DNA of 49,560 nt from Planctomycetales bacterium (GTDB lineage Bacteria; Planctomycetota; Planctomycetia; Pirellulales; Pirellulaceae). A model generated the notes under the pieces. That model did no database searches and was not told where the DNA came from. It saw only the letters and a list, made by a program, of their open reading frames with translations. Made by a program: the position numbers and the translations under genes. Each line of letters opens with the position of its first letter. Position 1 is the stretch's first letter. Where the stretch lies: contig JAGQPF010000630.1 of NCBI GenBank assembly GCA_020426845.1, positions 1 to 49,560 on the forward strand, written 5' to 3'. This document shows positions 9,004 to 17,282 of the stretch, in pieces.

Positions 9004-9675
9004 TCAGGACTTGTCGCGACGCGACCTCAGCTCGCGAGCCGCCTTGGCACGCTCATCGGGATCGAGCTGACCATTGCCGTTTGCGTCATACTTCTTCAAC
9101 AATGCAGCCTGATCCAAGGTGGGGCGTCGCGGCCCGCCCTGCTGCAGCCCCTGCCCGCCGCGATTGCGACCTCCCATCCGCTCCCGCAATGGCGCCAACT
9201 CTTCGGGATCTAGCTTGCCGTCGCCATTTTTGTCCAAGCGCTCGAGAATCCGTTGCTTGACCTCCGGCGGGAGCCGATCAATGTCGAAACCGTTCGGTTT
9301 GCCCGGCCCGTTCGGTTTGCCCGCACCCTTCGGTTTGCCCGCGCCGTTCGGTTTGCCCGCGCCGTCGGGGCCGGCCCCTCGGCGCCGAATCGCCTCCAGC
9401 ATGCGAGCTCGTTCGGGTGGATCCAGCTGACCGTTGCCGTTTGCATCAAACCGCTCCAACACGGCCTCCGGCAACTCTCGCTGCCCCGGACCTTGGCCCA
9501 ACTTGCCTCGAAATGGCCTCACTTCCGGTTTTTCCGGCTTAGCATCGGGCGCCACGTCCGGCTTCTCCGGCTGGACTTCCGGAGGCGCCGCCAACGCAAG
9601 TGTGGCGGGAAACGCGGGAAACAGCAGCGCCGCGGCCACAGCGGCCAGCGCGGTTCGAGTCGGTCGGTGCGTCAT
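9004..9675 (-). CDS. Secreted EF-hand protein with Gly-Lys-Pro repeats
   Basis: Calcium-binding-type secreted protein of 223 residues. A signal peptide covers about residues 1-30. Three EF-hand loops are legible: DANGNGQLDPPE (about 78), DKNGDGKLDPEE (about 158) and DANGNGQLDPDE (near 200). Between the first two lies a low-complexity linker of five GKPNG/GKPKG-type pentads, likely variable by slippage. Such proteins are abundant in planctomycetes and have no assigned role. It converges on ruvX with six bases between the two stop codons. Confidence 0.88.
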   Translation of the reverse strand: MTHRPTRTALAAVAAALLFPAFPATLALAAPPEVQPEKPDVAPDAKPEKPEVRPFRGKLGQGPGQRELPEAVLERFDANGNGQLDPPERARMLEAIRRRGAGPDGAGKPNGAGKPKGAGKPNGPGKPNGFDIDRLPPEVKQRILERLDKNGDGKLDPEELAPLRERMGGRNRGGQGLQQGGPRRPTLDQAALLKKYDANGNGQLDPDERAKAARELRSRRDKS

Positions 9676-9737
9676 CGTTATCGGTTCCTTGAAAAGGTCG
9701 AAGTTTCGCTTGGCAGCAGCAGCTTGTTGAAAAACTT

Positions 9738-9825
9738 GTCGTGGTGCAGGCTGCCAGCCTGCAACCCGCGGCCAAAACCACCATAATCACCATGACCACA
9801 GGCTAGGCTAGCCTGTGCTACGTCC
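9738..9825. repeat. Two REP-like palindromes, family A
   Basis: GCAGGCTGCCAGCCTGC (near 9741) and ACAGGCTAGGCTAGCCTGTGC (near 9794) are two members of the palindrome family also seen at 234, 19203, 19245, 41525 and 48501. They fill the divergent region between the EF-hand gene and the HExxH protein gene; no promoter could be recognised there. Confidence 0.7.
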
Positions 9826-9925
9826 TATTCAACCCCGCTCGGTCACGAGGGTTTCGGAAGTCGTCCATTTTTTCGAAGCTCGTCCTCCAAGCCAGATGAC
9901 ACCAGACACCGCAGTTTTACCGCCT

Positions 9926-10990
9926 ATGCTCCAAACAATTCCCGCGCCGTCCGGTGCTCGCACTGCCGCGGCTCTGCTGGCCCTGCTGGCCTTTGTCGCT
10001 CAAGCTGGCGGGGAAGAGCCTGCACAGCGTATTGCACTCGCGCCCGGCGTGACGCTTCGCGCGGCCACGGTGGAAGAGGGCCAAAAGATCCTGTTGGAGA
10101 CGGATCGCTTCACATCGCAGCTGAGTGCGTTTGACCTCGACAGCCGAGTGGGCCGCACCAGCGCCACTCGAGCGGACTTTGACAAGCTTGTGTCAGCTCA
10201 AGTGCTGCCTTGGGAGAACGATGAGCTCGACAAGATCCGCGCGGCGGCGGCCGTCGTGACCGATTGGATGCGACAACGCGAATTGCAGCCGCCGTTTCCG
10301 CGGGAGATTCTGCTGATTCAGACCACCGGCAAGGACGAGGGCAACGCGGCGTACTGCCGCGGCCGTGCCATCATCCTGCCACAAAGAGTGGTGCGAGACT
10401 CGCGTCCTAACCGCATGAATGACCTGCTCGCGCACGAGCTGTTCCACATCGTCAGCGCCAACCACCCCGAGCTGCAGCGAGCGCTCTACGCTGCCATCGG
10501 CTTTCGACCTTGCCCGCCTATTCAACTGCCGGCCGATCTGGCGGCCCGCAAGATCACCAACCCCGATGGTCCCGGATTGGACTACTACATCCAGTTGCAG
10601 CTTGAACAGGACCCGGCCACGGAGGCCCGTTTGGTTAAGGCCGTGCCGCTGCTGTTCGCGAAGTCAGCGTTCGATCCCGAGCGAGGTGGCTCGTTCTTCG
10701 ACTACATGCAGTTTCAATTGCTGGTCGTCGCCGCCGGAGAGGACGGGGTCTGGCGAGCGGGGTCGGGCAAAACCGGCTCGGCCCCGCAGCTTATCGAGCC
10801 GCGCAGCGCGCCCGATTTTTTCCGCCAGATCGGCCGCAACACATCCTATATCGTCCATCCCGACGAAGTGTTGGCCGACAACTTCGTGTTCCTGCTCCAG
10901 GGAAAGAAGGACCTAAAATCTCCGCACGTCGTGGAGCAAATGGAGAAGATCATCAAAACACACGCACCCAAAGCATCGACTCAAAAATAG
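9926..10990 (+). CDS. Secreted protein with HExxH zinc-protease-like motif
   Basis: Protein of 354 residues with a signal peptide (TAAALLALLAFVAQAGG) and a zinc-metalloprotease-like motif HELFH at residues 170-174 in a helix LLAHELFHIVSANHP. A possible third zinc ligand is not obvious; DNFVFLL near the C-terminus is a candidate region. No known peptidase family could be named. Start choice is uncertain: ATGs at 9896 and 9926 both fit and neither has a clear ribosome site; 9926 gives a standard-length signal peptide. A 37-codon membrane peptide gene follows 13 bp downstream. Confidence 0.8.
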   Translation: MLQTIPAPSGARTAAALLALLAFVAQAGGEEPAQRIALAPGVTLRAATVEEGQKILLETDRFTSQLSAFDLDSRVGRTSATRADFDKLVSAQVLPWENDELDKIRAAAAVVTDWMRQRELQPPFPREILLIQTTGKDEGNAAYCRGRAIILPQRVVRDSRPNRMNDLLAHELFHIVSANHPELQRALYAAIGFRPCPPIQLPADLAARKITNPDGPGLDYYIQLQLEQDPATEARLVKAVPLLFAKSAFDPERGGSFFDYMQFQLLVVAAGEDGVWRAGSGKTGSAPQLIEPRSAPDFFRQIGRNTSYIVHPDEVLADNFVFLLQGKKDLKSPHVVEQMEKIIKTHAPKASTQK

Positions 10991-11003
10991 CTTGGAGATA
11001 GAC

Positions 11004-11117
11004 ATGGCCCGCTGGCCACGGCGACGCTGGACAACTTTGTTCACCTACGGGACGATCCTGGTCCTGTTTCCCCTTCTCGCCTACCTCGCCTTCATGTACG
11101 TTCGCGGGGGATTCTAA
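11004..11117 (+). CDS. 37-residue single-pass membrane peptide
   Basis: Small open reading frame: ATG at 11004, TAA at 11115, 37 residues. The N-terminus is strongly basic (ARWPRRRW), followed by one hydrophobic helix (YGTILVLFPLLAYLAFMYV) and a GGF end. A GGAGA ribosome site lies 6-10 nt upstream, which is better than that of most neighbours. It sits 13 bp behind the HExxH protein and 58 bp ahead of the guanylyltransferase. I recognise no family; the strong start signal and clean membrane helix argue that it is real. Confidence 0.6.
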   Translation: MARWPRRRWTTLFTYGTILVLFPLLAYLAFMYVRGGF

Positions 11118-11175
11118 TTTTAGAGTTGGAGAAGCTGGCAAACCGATTTCGCCAATCAGAGAATCAAACACGCTC

Positions 11176-12273
11176 ATGTTGCATGCCGTAATCATGGCCG
11201 GCGGCTCCGGCACCCGTTTCTGGCCCGCTAGCCGCAACACCGCTCCCAAGCAGCTGCTCAACCTGACCGGCGACGGCACGATGCTTCAGAACACGGTGCG
11301 GCGTTTGGAGGGTCTGTGTGCGCCCGAACAGATCTTGATCGTCACCAATCGTCGGCTGGTCGATGAGTCGCGACGCCAGCTGCCGGAATTGCCCGCGTCG
11401 GGTGTTGTAGGAGAGCCCTGCAAACGGGACACGGCGCCATGCATCGGCTGGGCCGCGCATCTGGTTCAACAACATGATCCGGACGCGACCATGATCGTGA
11501 TGCCGGCCGACCATGTGATCGAACCACGCGAACAGTTTCTAGCGGCCATTCAGTACGGCTGCGACTTGGTCGAAGCGCGCCCCGATCGCATTGTCACGTT
11601 TGGCATCACTCCCACCCGTCCCGCCGAGGCGTTCGGCTACATCGAGCGTGACCGTTGGCTCGACGAAAGCGGGCCCACCGGGCCCGCTGTTTGTCGAGCC
11701 GGTGTGGTGCGGCAATTTCGCGAAAAGCCGGACGCCGCCACGGCCCGGGAGTATCTCGCCACCGGCCGATTCTATTGGAACTCGGGCATCTTCATCTGGA
11801 AGGCTCAAACCATCCTCGAGGCGTTGCGCCAGTTCGAGCCCGAGATGGCCGCGCATCTGGATTGCATCGGCGACGCGTTGGGCAGTGATGACGCGGACGC
11901 CGTGCTGGATCGAGAGTTCACGGCGATCAATGGCAAGTCGATCGACTACGCCGTGATGGAGCGGTTTGCAGGCGAGATCTGCGTGGTGGAGGCGCCGTTC
12001 CAATGGGACGACCTGGGCAGCTGGCAAGCGTCTGCCCGGCGACTCGGCGTCGACGCGGACGGCAACACCTGTGTCGGCCGCACGCTTGCCATCGACTCCA
12101 GTGGCTGCATCCTGCGCACCGACGACCAGCATGTCGTGACAACCATCGGCCTGCGGGACTGTATTGTCGTCCACACCCCCGACGCCACGCTCGTCGCCAA
12201 CAAAAACGACGAAGAATCGATCCGGCTCGTCGTGGCAAAACTCAAGGAGCTTGGCTGGGACGAACATCTGTAG
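11176..12273 (+). CDS. manC: Mannose-1-phosphate guanylyltransferase (short form)
   Basis: Nucleotidyltransferase of 365 residues that makes GDP-mannose from mannose-1-phosphate and GTP, a precursor for cell-surface polysaccharide and glycoprotein. The nucleotide-binding signature GGSGTRFWPASR is at residues 9-20 with PKQLL following; MPADHVIEP near 105 and FYWNSGIFIWKA near 200 are the typical sugar-nucleotide loops. The length fits the monofunctional type lacking the C-terminal phosphomannose isomerase domain. ATG start. Followed after 39 bp by the DUF1501 gene; no functional link to that neighbour is evident. Confidence 0.92.
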   Translation: MLHAVIMAGGSGTRFWPASRNTAPKQLLNLTGDGTMLQNTVRRLEGLCAPEQILIVTNRRLVDESRRQLPELPASGVVGEPCKRDTAPCIGWAAHLVQQHDPDATMIVMPADHVIEPREQFLAAIQYGCDLVEARPDRIVTFGITPTRPAEAFGYIERDRWLDESGPTGPAVCRAGVVRQFREKPDAATAREYLATGRFYWNSGIFIWKAQTILEALRQFEPEMAAHLDCIGDALGSDDADAVLDREFTAINGKSIDYAVMERFAGEICVVEAPFQWDDLGSWQASARRLGVDADGNTCVGRTLAIDSSGCILRTDDQHVVTTIGLRDCIVVHTPDATLVANKNDEESIRLVVAKLKELGWDEHL

Positions 12274-12312
12274 CAGAGTTTTTCAACGGCCACGCAAATC
12301 ATCGAGAACGCC

Positions 12313-13764
12313 ATGGCAAGCTCCCAACCCGACTTACAGCGGCGGCGTCTGTTGCAAAGCGTGTCGGCTGGCGTGCTGGGACATGGCCTGAGTCACTTGC
12401 TTGCCCGAGACGCGGAGGCACAATCGACATTGCCCCGCGGCCGAGCGCGAAACGTGCTGGTGATCTACGAGGAAGGTGGCATCAGCCAGATGGACTCATG
12501 GGATCCGAAGCCGCATGCGCCGGTGGATCACCGCAGCCCGTTTCCTCCCACTGCGACCAATGTGCCAGGGATCCACTACTCCTCGCTCTTGCCGCAGGTC
12601 GCGCGGCACGCCGACAAGCTGGCGGTGGTCCGGTCGATGACCACCACGCGAGTGGCGGGGCACATCGAGGGTTGTCTTGAGTTCTTCAAGGGCTATCGCT
12701 ACGACTCCAGCACGTTCGGCATTTCGGGGATGGACTATCGCACCCACCGCTTTCCGGACATCGGCGCGGTAGCGACGGAGTTGCTGGGAACCGACTGCGC
12801 CGAGCTGCCCGGCTACATCCTCTGCCCCGGCGCCAATCTGCCGAACCTGATCTCCAACGCGGGCTTTCTATCAGCGGGCCGCCGAGCCTGGAAACTGGGC
12901 ACGAAAAGCCTCGGCGAGAACCTCGCCGACCCCGCCTGGCGAGTGCGATCACTCGAGCCACAACCCGGCTTGAACGCGCAGCGACTGGACCGGCGCCGCG
13001 AGTTGCTCGGGGGGCTTGACCTCGCGACGTCGCACGAGGAGGCGGATGCGATTCGCCGATACCATGGGCACGCATTTGACTTGTTGACAAGCCCAACGGT
13101 GCGCGGCGCCTTGTCCTTGGAGAACGAGCCCGCTCGCGTGCTGGAGCGTTATGGCACGGACCACCGCGGTCGCTGTTACTTGCTGGGGAGAAAGCTGATC
13201 GAGGCGGGCGTGCGGTTCGTCACGGTGACGGTCATTCAGCCGCCGGAGCTGGTGGGACGCCCCGGCTACGGTCAGTCGGGCGGAGTCTTGTTGAACTGGG
13301 ATCACCACGAGGGCATCTATACCAACGGGCCCTGCGGCGGGCCTCAGGCCGACAAGAACTCCGAGCGTTACGGGCTGCCTCACGGCATCATGATGCCCAG
13401 CCTCGATCGTTCGCTCAGCGCCTTGCTGGAGGATCTTGACGAGCGTGGTCTGCTCGACGAGACGCTGGTGTGTTTCATCACGGAAATGGGGCGCACACCG
13501 CGTATGAACAAGTGGCAGGGGCGAGACCACTGGGCCCGCGCCATGTCGATCGCCTTCGCGGGCGCCGGAGTGCCCGGAGGCCAAGTCATCGGCGCCACCA
13601 ACCGCGACGCAGGCGATGTTGTCACCGGAGCGTATACGCCCTACGACTACGCCGAAACGATCTACGCCAAACTGGGCATCCCGACTCAGCGACGATTGCG
13701 AATGCCGGACTCGCGCCAAGTCGCCTTCAGCGAAGGCGGCCGGCGGATCGAAGAGCTTTTCTAA
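12313..13764 (+). CDS. DUF1501 family exported protein
   Basis: DUF1501 protein, 483 residues, a sulfatase/alkaline-phosphatase-fold-like family greatly expanded in planctomycetes. The N-terminus has a twin-arginine-like stretch (QRRRLLQSVSAGVLG) compatible with Tat export, then VLVIYEEGGISQMDSWDPKP, the usual first block. Later blocks include RSMTTTRVAGHIEG and the C-terminal ITEMGRTPRMN and GRDHWARAMS, typical of the family. The function is unresolved. In many planctomycete loci DUF1501 genes pair with a DUF1549/DUF1553 cytochrome gene; none is seen here, so this is a solitary copy. Confidence 0.9.
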   Translation: MASSQPDLQRRRLLQSVSAGVLGHGLSHLLARDAEAQSTLPRGRARNVLVIYEEGGISQMDSWDPKPHAPVDHRSPFPPTATNVPGIHYSSLLPQVARHADKLAVVRSMTTTRVAGHIEGCLEFFKGYRYDSSTFGISGMDYRTHRFPDIGAVATELLGTDCAELPGYILCPGANLPNLISNAGFLSAGRRAWKLGTKSLGENLADPAWRVRSLEPQPGLNAQRLDRRRELLGGLDLATSHEEADAIRRYHGHAFDLLTSPTVRGALSLENEPARVLERYGTDHRGRCYLLGRKLIEAGVRFVTVTVIQPPELVGRPGYGQSGGVLLNWDHHEGIYTNGPCGGPQADKNSERYGLPHGIMMPSLDRSLSALLEDLDERGLLDETLVCFITEMGRTPRMNKWQGRDHWARAMSIAFAGAGVPGGQVIGATNRDAGDVVTGAYTPYDYAETIYAKLGIPTQRRLRMPDSRQVAFSEGGRRIEELF

Positions 13765-13830
13765 TTGGCCAAGTCCAAACGCATGCGCCCAATTGAGAAC
13801 CGAAGAACATCCAACTTCGTCGCCGGCCGC

Positions 13831-14322
13831 ATGAAAACTCGCGTGCTCCGTTTCCTGCTGCTGCTCGCCGGCTCATGGCTCGTGATGACGTTCACCCACG
13901 AAGCGGGGCATCTCATCGGAGGCTGGTGCTGCGGCGGCCACCTTGCCGCGGCGGACCTGATCCCCTGGCGCCTACCCTATAGCATCTTCGATCCCGACCC
14001 GCGGCCGCTGGTGACGCTCTGGTGCGGCCCGCTGCTGGGAGCGCTCGTGCCGCTCGGCCTCGCCTCTCTCATCCGCCGCGAATGGCTCTGGTTCATCGCC
14101 CACTTCTGCGTGCTCGCCAACGGTGTGTACCTAGCGACGGCATGGTGGTCCGGCGACAGTTTGCTCGACACGGCGAAGCTGCTCGAGCACGGCGCAAGCC
14201 GCGGCTCCATCGTCATCTATTGCTTGTTGACCATCGGCTACGGCTACAGCGGGTTCCGCCAGTCATGCATCCGCGCCCTATCACCCGCCCCGCCAGCACC
14301 GGAAAGGGAACCCGAAGCGTAA
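13831..14322 (+). CDS. Small HExxH membrane protein, M50-like
   Basis: Integral membrane protein of 163 residues with HEAGH at residues 23-27 inside the first hydrophobic segment, the metal-binding motif of site-2-protease-like (M50) peptidases and relatives. Three or four further hydrophobic segments follow. The second M50 motif (NxxPxxxLDG type) is not seen, so catalytic activity is unproven. The ATG at 13831 is preferred over TTG at 13765, since the upstream codons give a polar, unlikely N-terminus. The C-terminus runs into the tandem 55-bp repeat region: its last residues (EREPEA) derive from the repeat-like GGAAAGGGAACCCGAAGCG. Confidence 0.7.
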   Translation: MKTRVLRFLLLLAGSWLVMTFTHEAGHLIGGWCCGGHLAAADLIPWRLPYSIFDPDPRPLVTLWCGPLLGALVPLGLASLIRREWLWFIAHFCVLANGVYLATAWWSGDSLLDTAKLLEHGASRGSIVIYCLLTIGYGYSGFRQSCIRALSPAPPAPEREPEA

Positions 14323-14455
14323 CGATCCGCCCAGCCCGCCACCACCGGAAAGGAAACCCGACGCGTAAGCGAGGGATCGAATCGCCCAGCCCGCCACCAC
14401 CGGAAAGGAAACCCGACGCGTTAGCGAGGGATCGAATCGCCCAGCCCGCCACCAC
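14283..14455. repeat. Tandem 55-bp repeats, GGAAACCCGA family
   Basis: Units start with CCCAGCCCGCCACC at 14330, 14385 and 14440 (exact 55-bp period), with a diverged partial unit before. Each contains AAACCCGACGCGTAAGCGAG followed by GGATCG. The same core, inverted, occurs with a 56-bp period at 30445-30561. Tandem dispersed repeat, not CRISPR. Confidence 0.85.
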
Positions 14456-14500
14456 ACCCGCGCAACCGCTCACGCGACGGGAAAGCTCGCCGAATCCAAC

Positions 14501-14534
14501 TTCGTGCTCTTCGTGCTCTTCGTGCTCTTCGTGG
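14501..14534. repeat. 9-bp microsatellite TTCGTGCTC
   Basis: About 3.7 perfect tandem copies of TTCGTGCTC lie just outside the end of the Clp_N gene. They are expected to be length-variable by slippage. Confidence 0.85.
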
Positions 14535-14558
14535 TTTCCAACGCCACACCACCAAGAT

Positions 14559-14978
14559 TCATGTGAACAACTTCTGCAATTCGCTGACATCGACCTTCAA
14601 GTATTCCAGCACCTTTCGGCAGCGGGACTCCGGATCGGCAAGCAGGGCAGACCAGAGATCATCGGGAGTGACGGGCCGACCTTGCTGCAAAGCGTTGCGG
14701 GAGGCCACCTCGACGATGAGCCTGGTTCTGGGGGTTTGGCAACCGGGCGTCCCCATGATGACCACGTTCGGACCCATAAACCCAATGGTTTCCCGAATGG
14801 CCTCCAATACCCCCGCGCGGTTGAGCGATTCGAAGCGGTCGCTCCCACGTGGCGCGACGGTCACCAACGCGAGCAGTATATGCTGCGTGCCGCGGTAGTT
14901 GTCGCCAACGGCAAGACAATCATCAAGGGCGACGCGGAAAACACGGCGAGCATCCGGGGTGAATTCGACATCGCTCAT
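14559..14978 (-). CDS. Orphan Clp N-terminal (Clp_N) domain protein
   Basis: Protein of 139 residues made only of the ClpA/ClpC N-terminal double-helical repeat: FTPDARRVFRVALDD with YRGTQHILLALV (repeat 1, residues 6-40) and TPRTRLIVEVASRNA with VTPDDLWSALL (repeat 2, about 83-115). In ClpA/ClpC this domain docks adaptors and substrates; here the AAA+ modules are absent, so it may bind substrates or compete for adaptors. It is the leftmost member of the minus-strand small-gene region. ATG start with a plain context. Confidence 0.85.
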   Translation of the reverse strand: MSDVEFTPDARRVFRVALDDCLAVGDNYRGTQHILLALVTVAPRGSDRFESLNRAGVLEAIRETIGFMGPNVVIMGTPGCQTPRTRLIVEVASRNALQQGRPVTPDDLWSALLADPESRCRKVLEYLKVDVSELQKLFT

Positions 14979-15066
14979 GGCATGCCCTCCGCCGTATTAT
15001 TTCCAAAACCGCATCGCCAGCCTCGCCGCTGCTTGAAATCAATCGCTCGACTCGGGTGACGTACAT

Positions 15067-15933
15067 TTACGGCGCACTACCGGTCTCTGATGCAGGTTGT
15101 GTTTTGAAGGAATCGAGAATGGCGTCAATAAAGGGATCGATGTCCTTGTTTCTGAGTTTGACTGGAATCTTGTGCCCCGCGTCGGGGTAGATGATCGCTC
15201 GGGCACTCCCGCCATGGGAGTTGACGGCATCGGCCAAACGTCGCGCCTGGTCGGGGTCAGTTCGATCGTCCCCTTCCCCGCTGAGGATCAGCAATTTGGC
15301 CCTTATCGAAGTCGCATGACGCGCAACCGAACGCGACTTAAGGGCGTCGACTGTCCCGCCAGCTTCCGCCTTCATCGCTGCCACGATCGATTGCCTTACG
15401 GCACTCGAATTGGTATCGGCCTCGTATGCAGGCAAGTCGTAGACCCCCGATATCAGCACAACGCCTGCCACGGACGGGTCATGAGCGGCCACTAGGCCCG
15501 CAGTCAAGGCGCCACGGCTGACACCCATAAGAATGAGCTTGTCGGCTGCTGCCAGTCCATCCGACCGCAGCTTCTCGATGACTGCGGCCACGGCGTGCTG
15601 AGTCAAATCGCCACAGTAATCAGAGGGTCCTGTCGATCTCCCATAGCCGGGCTGCGAAATCGCGACGGCAAGCAAGCCGCGGTCGGCAAACTGCTTGAGC
15701 ACGCCCCAATCCACAAAATCCTTGCCTCCACCTCGCGGCGATTGCTGATGCCCGTGAAGGAGAACGATCGTCGGCCACGGCCCATTGCCTTCAGGCCTCT
15801 CGACAAAGTACTCCACCTGCTTCGAGGCATCATCAGGGTGCGGAATCGTCAACGCAGCTGACGCCGAAGGTTGTCGGCATGAGCACATCGCAAATCCGCA
15901 TGTGGCAAGGATGGCAAACTGGAGTGTTTTCAT
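15067..15933 (-). CDS. Alpha/beta hydrolase, dienelactone-hydrolase-like, probable lipoprotein
   Basis: Serine hydrolase of 288 residues. The N-terminus is a hydrophobic leader with cysteines at 17 and 19 (GFAMCSC), compatible with lipoprotein or Sec export. LLHGHQQSP gives the oxyanion region; the nucleophile elbow is GVSRG (serine about 139); GEGDDRTDPD near 222 holds the acid; DAGHKIP near 253 holds the histidine. It is closest in appearance to prolyl-oligopeptidase/dienelactone hydrolase-type esterases. An integron-like 3' core GTTCGTC lies 18 nt upstream of the ATG (15951-15957), so it may be the 5' gene of a cassette. Confidence 0.85.
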   Translation of the reverse strand: MKTLQFAILATCGFAMCSCRQPSASAALTIPHPDDASKQVEYFVERPEGNGPWPTIVLLHGHQQSPRGGGKDFVDWGVLKQFADRGLLAVAISQPGYGRSTGPSDYCGDLTQHAVAAVIEKLRSDGLAAADKLILMGVSRGALTAGLVAAHDPSVAGVVLISGVYDLPAYEADTNSSAVRQSIVAAMKAEAGGTVDALKSRSVARHATSIRAKLLILSGEGDDRTDPDQARRLADAVNSHGGSARAIIYPDAGHKIPVKLRNKDIDPFIDAILDSFKTQPASETGSAP

Positions 15934-15950
15934 GCGGCTTTATGATGCAA

Positions 15951-15980
15951 GACGAACGACTCGCTACGGAGGCGGAAAAG
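15951..15980 (-). other. attC-like site, 3' half
   Basis: Read on the minus strand this is CCGCCTCCGTAGCG followed by AGTC-GTTCGTC, matching the 3' arm and core of other sites in this window (34035, 37924, 40459). A matching 5' arm was not found. Confidence 0.5.
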
Positions 15981-16081
15981 TCGTGATTCCAAGGTCAAGG
16001 ATTGCGGGACAAGGCTAATCAAGGCGACTTTCTGCCAAATCGTCTTGCGCCACCAATCTTTATGTGGACAACTTCTGTAAT

Positions 16082-16612
16082 TCAGAAGCTGATCTTCAAG
16101 CCGAGCTCCTTCATCTGCAAAAGCGCCTCGGCGTTTCCTCTCGCGTCATCAACGGGGTTGTGCGTGTGCTTCGTTTTGCGGAGATGCTTGAAGTTGACGA
16201 ACGTGTCCTTTTGCATCCCCTTGTACAGCGATCCGAGGTTGGTGGAGCTGAAACCAAACGGGTTCTCGCCGATGAAATGATGAAAGTACCAGTTGATGAA
16301 CTGCCAATCGAACCCGTTGTTGTCTGAGATAAACATCAAGCGTCCCTTGCAATTGGACGCCAACCACCCTCGGAACTCCTCCATCACCTGTCTCGGGTGA
16401 TCGAACTTGAGACACTCTTCGCGCGTGAATCCGCTGACGGCAAGCGCTGCGGGAATGAATTGATCCGAAACCGGCTTGAGCCTTCCGTAAAACGTGCGGC
16501 TCAGCTCGGGCTCCACGATAATTGCTCCGAAGCAGACCATCGAGTAGTCCCCCGGAATCGGGCCATCGGATTCGATGTCGACCATGATGTAGGGCACAGC
16601 TTGAGCTCCCAT
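16082..16612 (-). CDS. DnaQ-like DEDDh 3'-5' exonuclease
   Basis: Exonuclease-fold protein of 176 residues. The acidic residues are in order: MVDIESDGP (D and E at about 11-13), FISDNNGFDWQF (D, about 100), and HNPVDDARGNAEAL with the catalytic H and D near the C-terminus. The layout fits small DEDDh RNases/DNases of the Rv2179c-like or epsilon-like group acting alone. The frame is open upstream to 16759, but that would overlap the next gene; ATG at 16612 (or 16642) is chosen. The 3' end sequence ATTxCAGAAGTTGTxCACAT is shared with the 3' end of the Clp_N gene. Confidence 0.85.
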   Translation of the reverse strand: MGAQAVPYIMVDIESDGPIPGDYSMVCFGAIIVEPELSRTFYGRLKPVSDQFIPAALAVSGFTREECLKFDHPRQVMEEFRGWLASNCKGRLMFISDNNGFDWQFINWYFHHFIGENPFGFSSTNLGSLYKGMQKDTFVNFKHLRKTKHTHNPVDDARGNAEALLQMKELGLKISF

Positions 16613-16688
16613 TCTGATTGGCTTGGGCCTGCGGCTAAACATGCTACGTCGATCACGCAATGGGGAGCGCTGCCACATGGCCCCGGGC

Positions 16689-17102
16689 TCAAAATTCGCT
16701 CCCGCTTCCATCGTTGCAGCGTTGCTCATCCGACCATTCAAACCACTGACCATCATCATCCGCGCCGGGCTGGGCCAAGTCCATGCTCTCGATCAGTGAC
16801 TCGCAACCGGCAGGGTAGCGGATTGGCGCGGCAACCGTTGCCCACCAATATCCTGTGCCGCCCGGAGTTCTTTCCCGCTCAATCCGCCATCCAAACAGTC
16901 GCTCAAGTGCGGCTCTTGTGGCCGTTGCAATTCGCATTCCGGGGACGTCGTAATGCGGCTGGGGGTGCAGATGGAAATCCTCCGCCAACGAGTTCAGCCT
17001 GCTTGTTGCCTCAACGCCATCAACGCCTTCTCGAAACGTCACGGTTACATCGGCCAGTGGCTCCCCACGCGCAAACGCGATCTCAAAATCAGCAGTACCC
17101 AT
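16689..17102 (-). CDS. Hypothetical protein (137 aa)
   Basis: Protein of 137 residues, no family recognised. It begins MGTADFEIAFARGEPLADVT and has a mixed alpha/beta composition, a tryptophan-rich segment (GTGYWWATVAAP) near residue 90 and an acidic polar tail. No signal peptide or membrane segment. It lies 76-46 bp upstream of the exonuclease gene on the same strand, so the two may share a transcript or a cassette. Confidence 0.65.
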   Translation of the reverse strand: MGTADFEIAFARGEPLADVTVTFREGVDGVEATSRLNSLAEDFHLHPQPHYDVPGMRIATATRAALERLFGWRIERERTPGGTGYWWATVAAPIRYPAGCESLIESMDLAQPGADDDGQWFEWSDEQRCNDGSGSEF

Positions 17103-17282
17103 GACTCATGTTCCATCCTGTGCGAATCGCCAGCCGCCCAATATTGCTCGTTGATGGCTTCGACAATCGGCTATTCCATTGACACTTCTAACGTCGCCAT
17201 GCCATCGTCGAATCACCTTGGCATTGCTTGTCGCGGGCTGAGCGGTTCGGCAGACACTTCAGGTGGAGCTGTCCATTCTGCC

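Noticed and set aside
14283..14455. Regular 55-56 bp repeats here and at 30445-30561 as a CRISPR array
   Set aside because: The units are directly adjacent tandem copies without unique spacers of constant length, and no cas genes are present.
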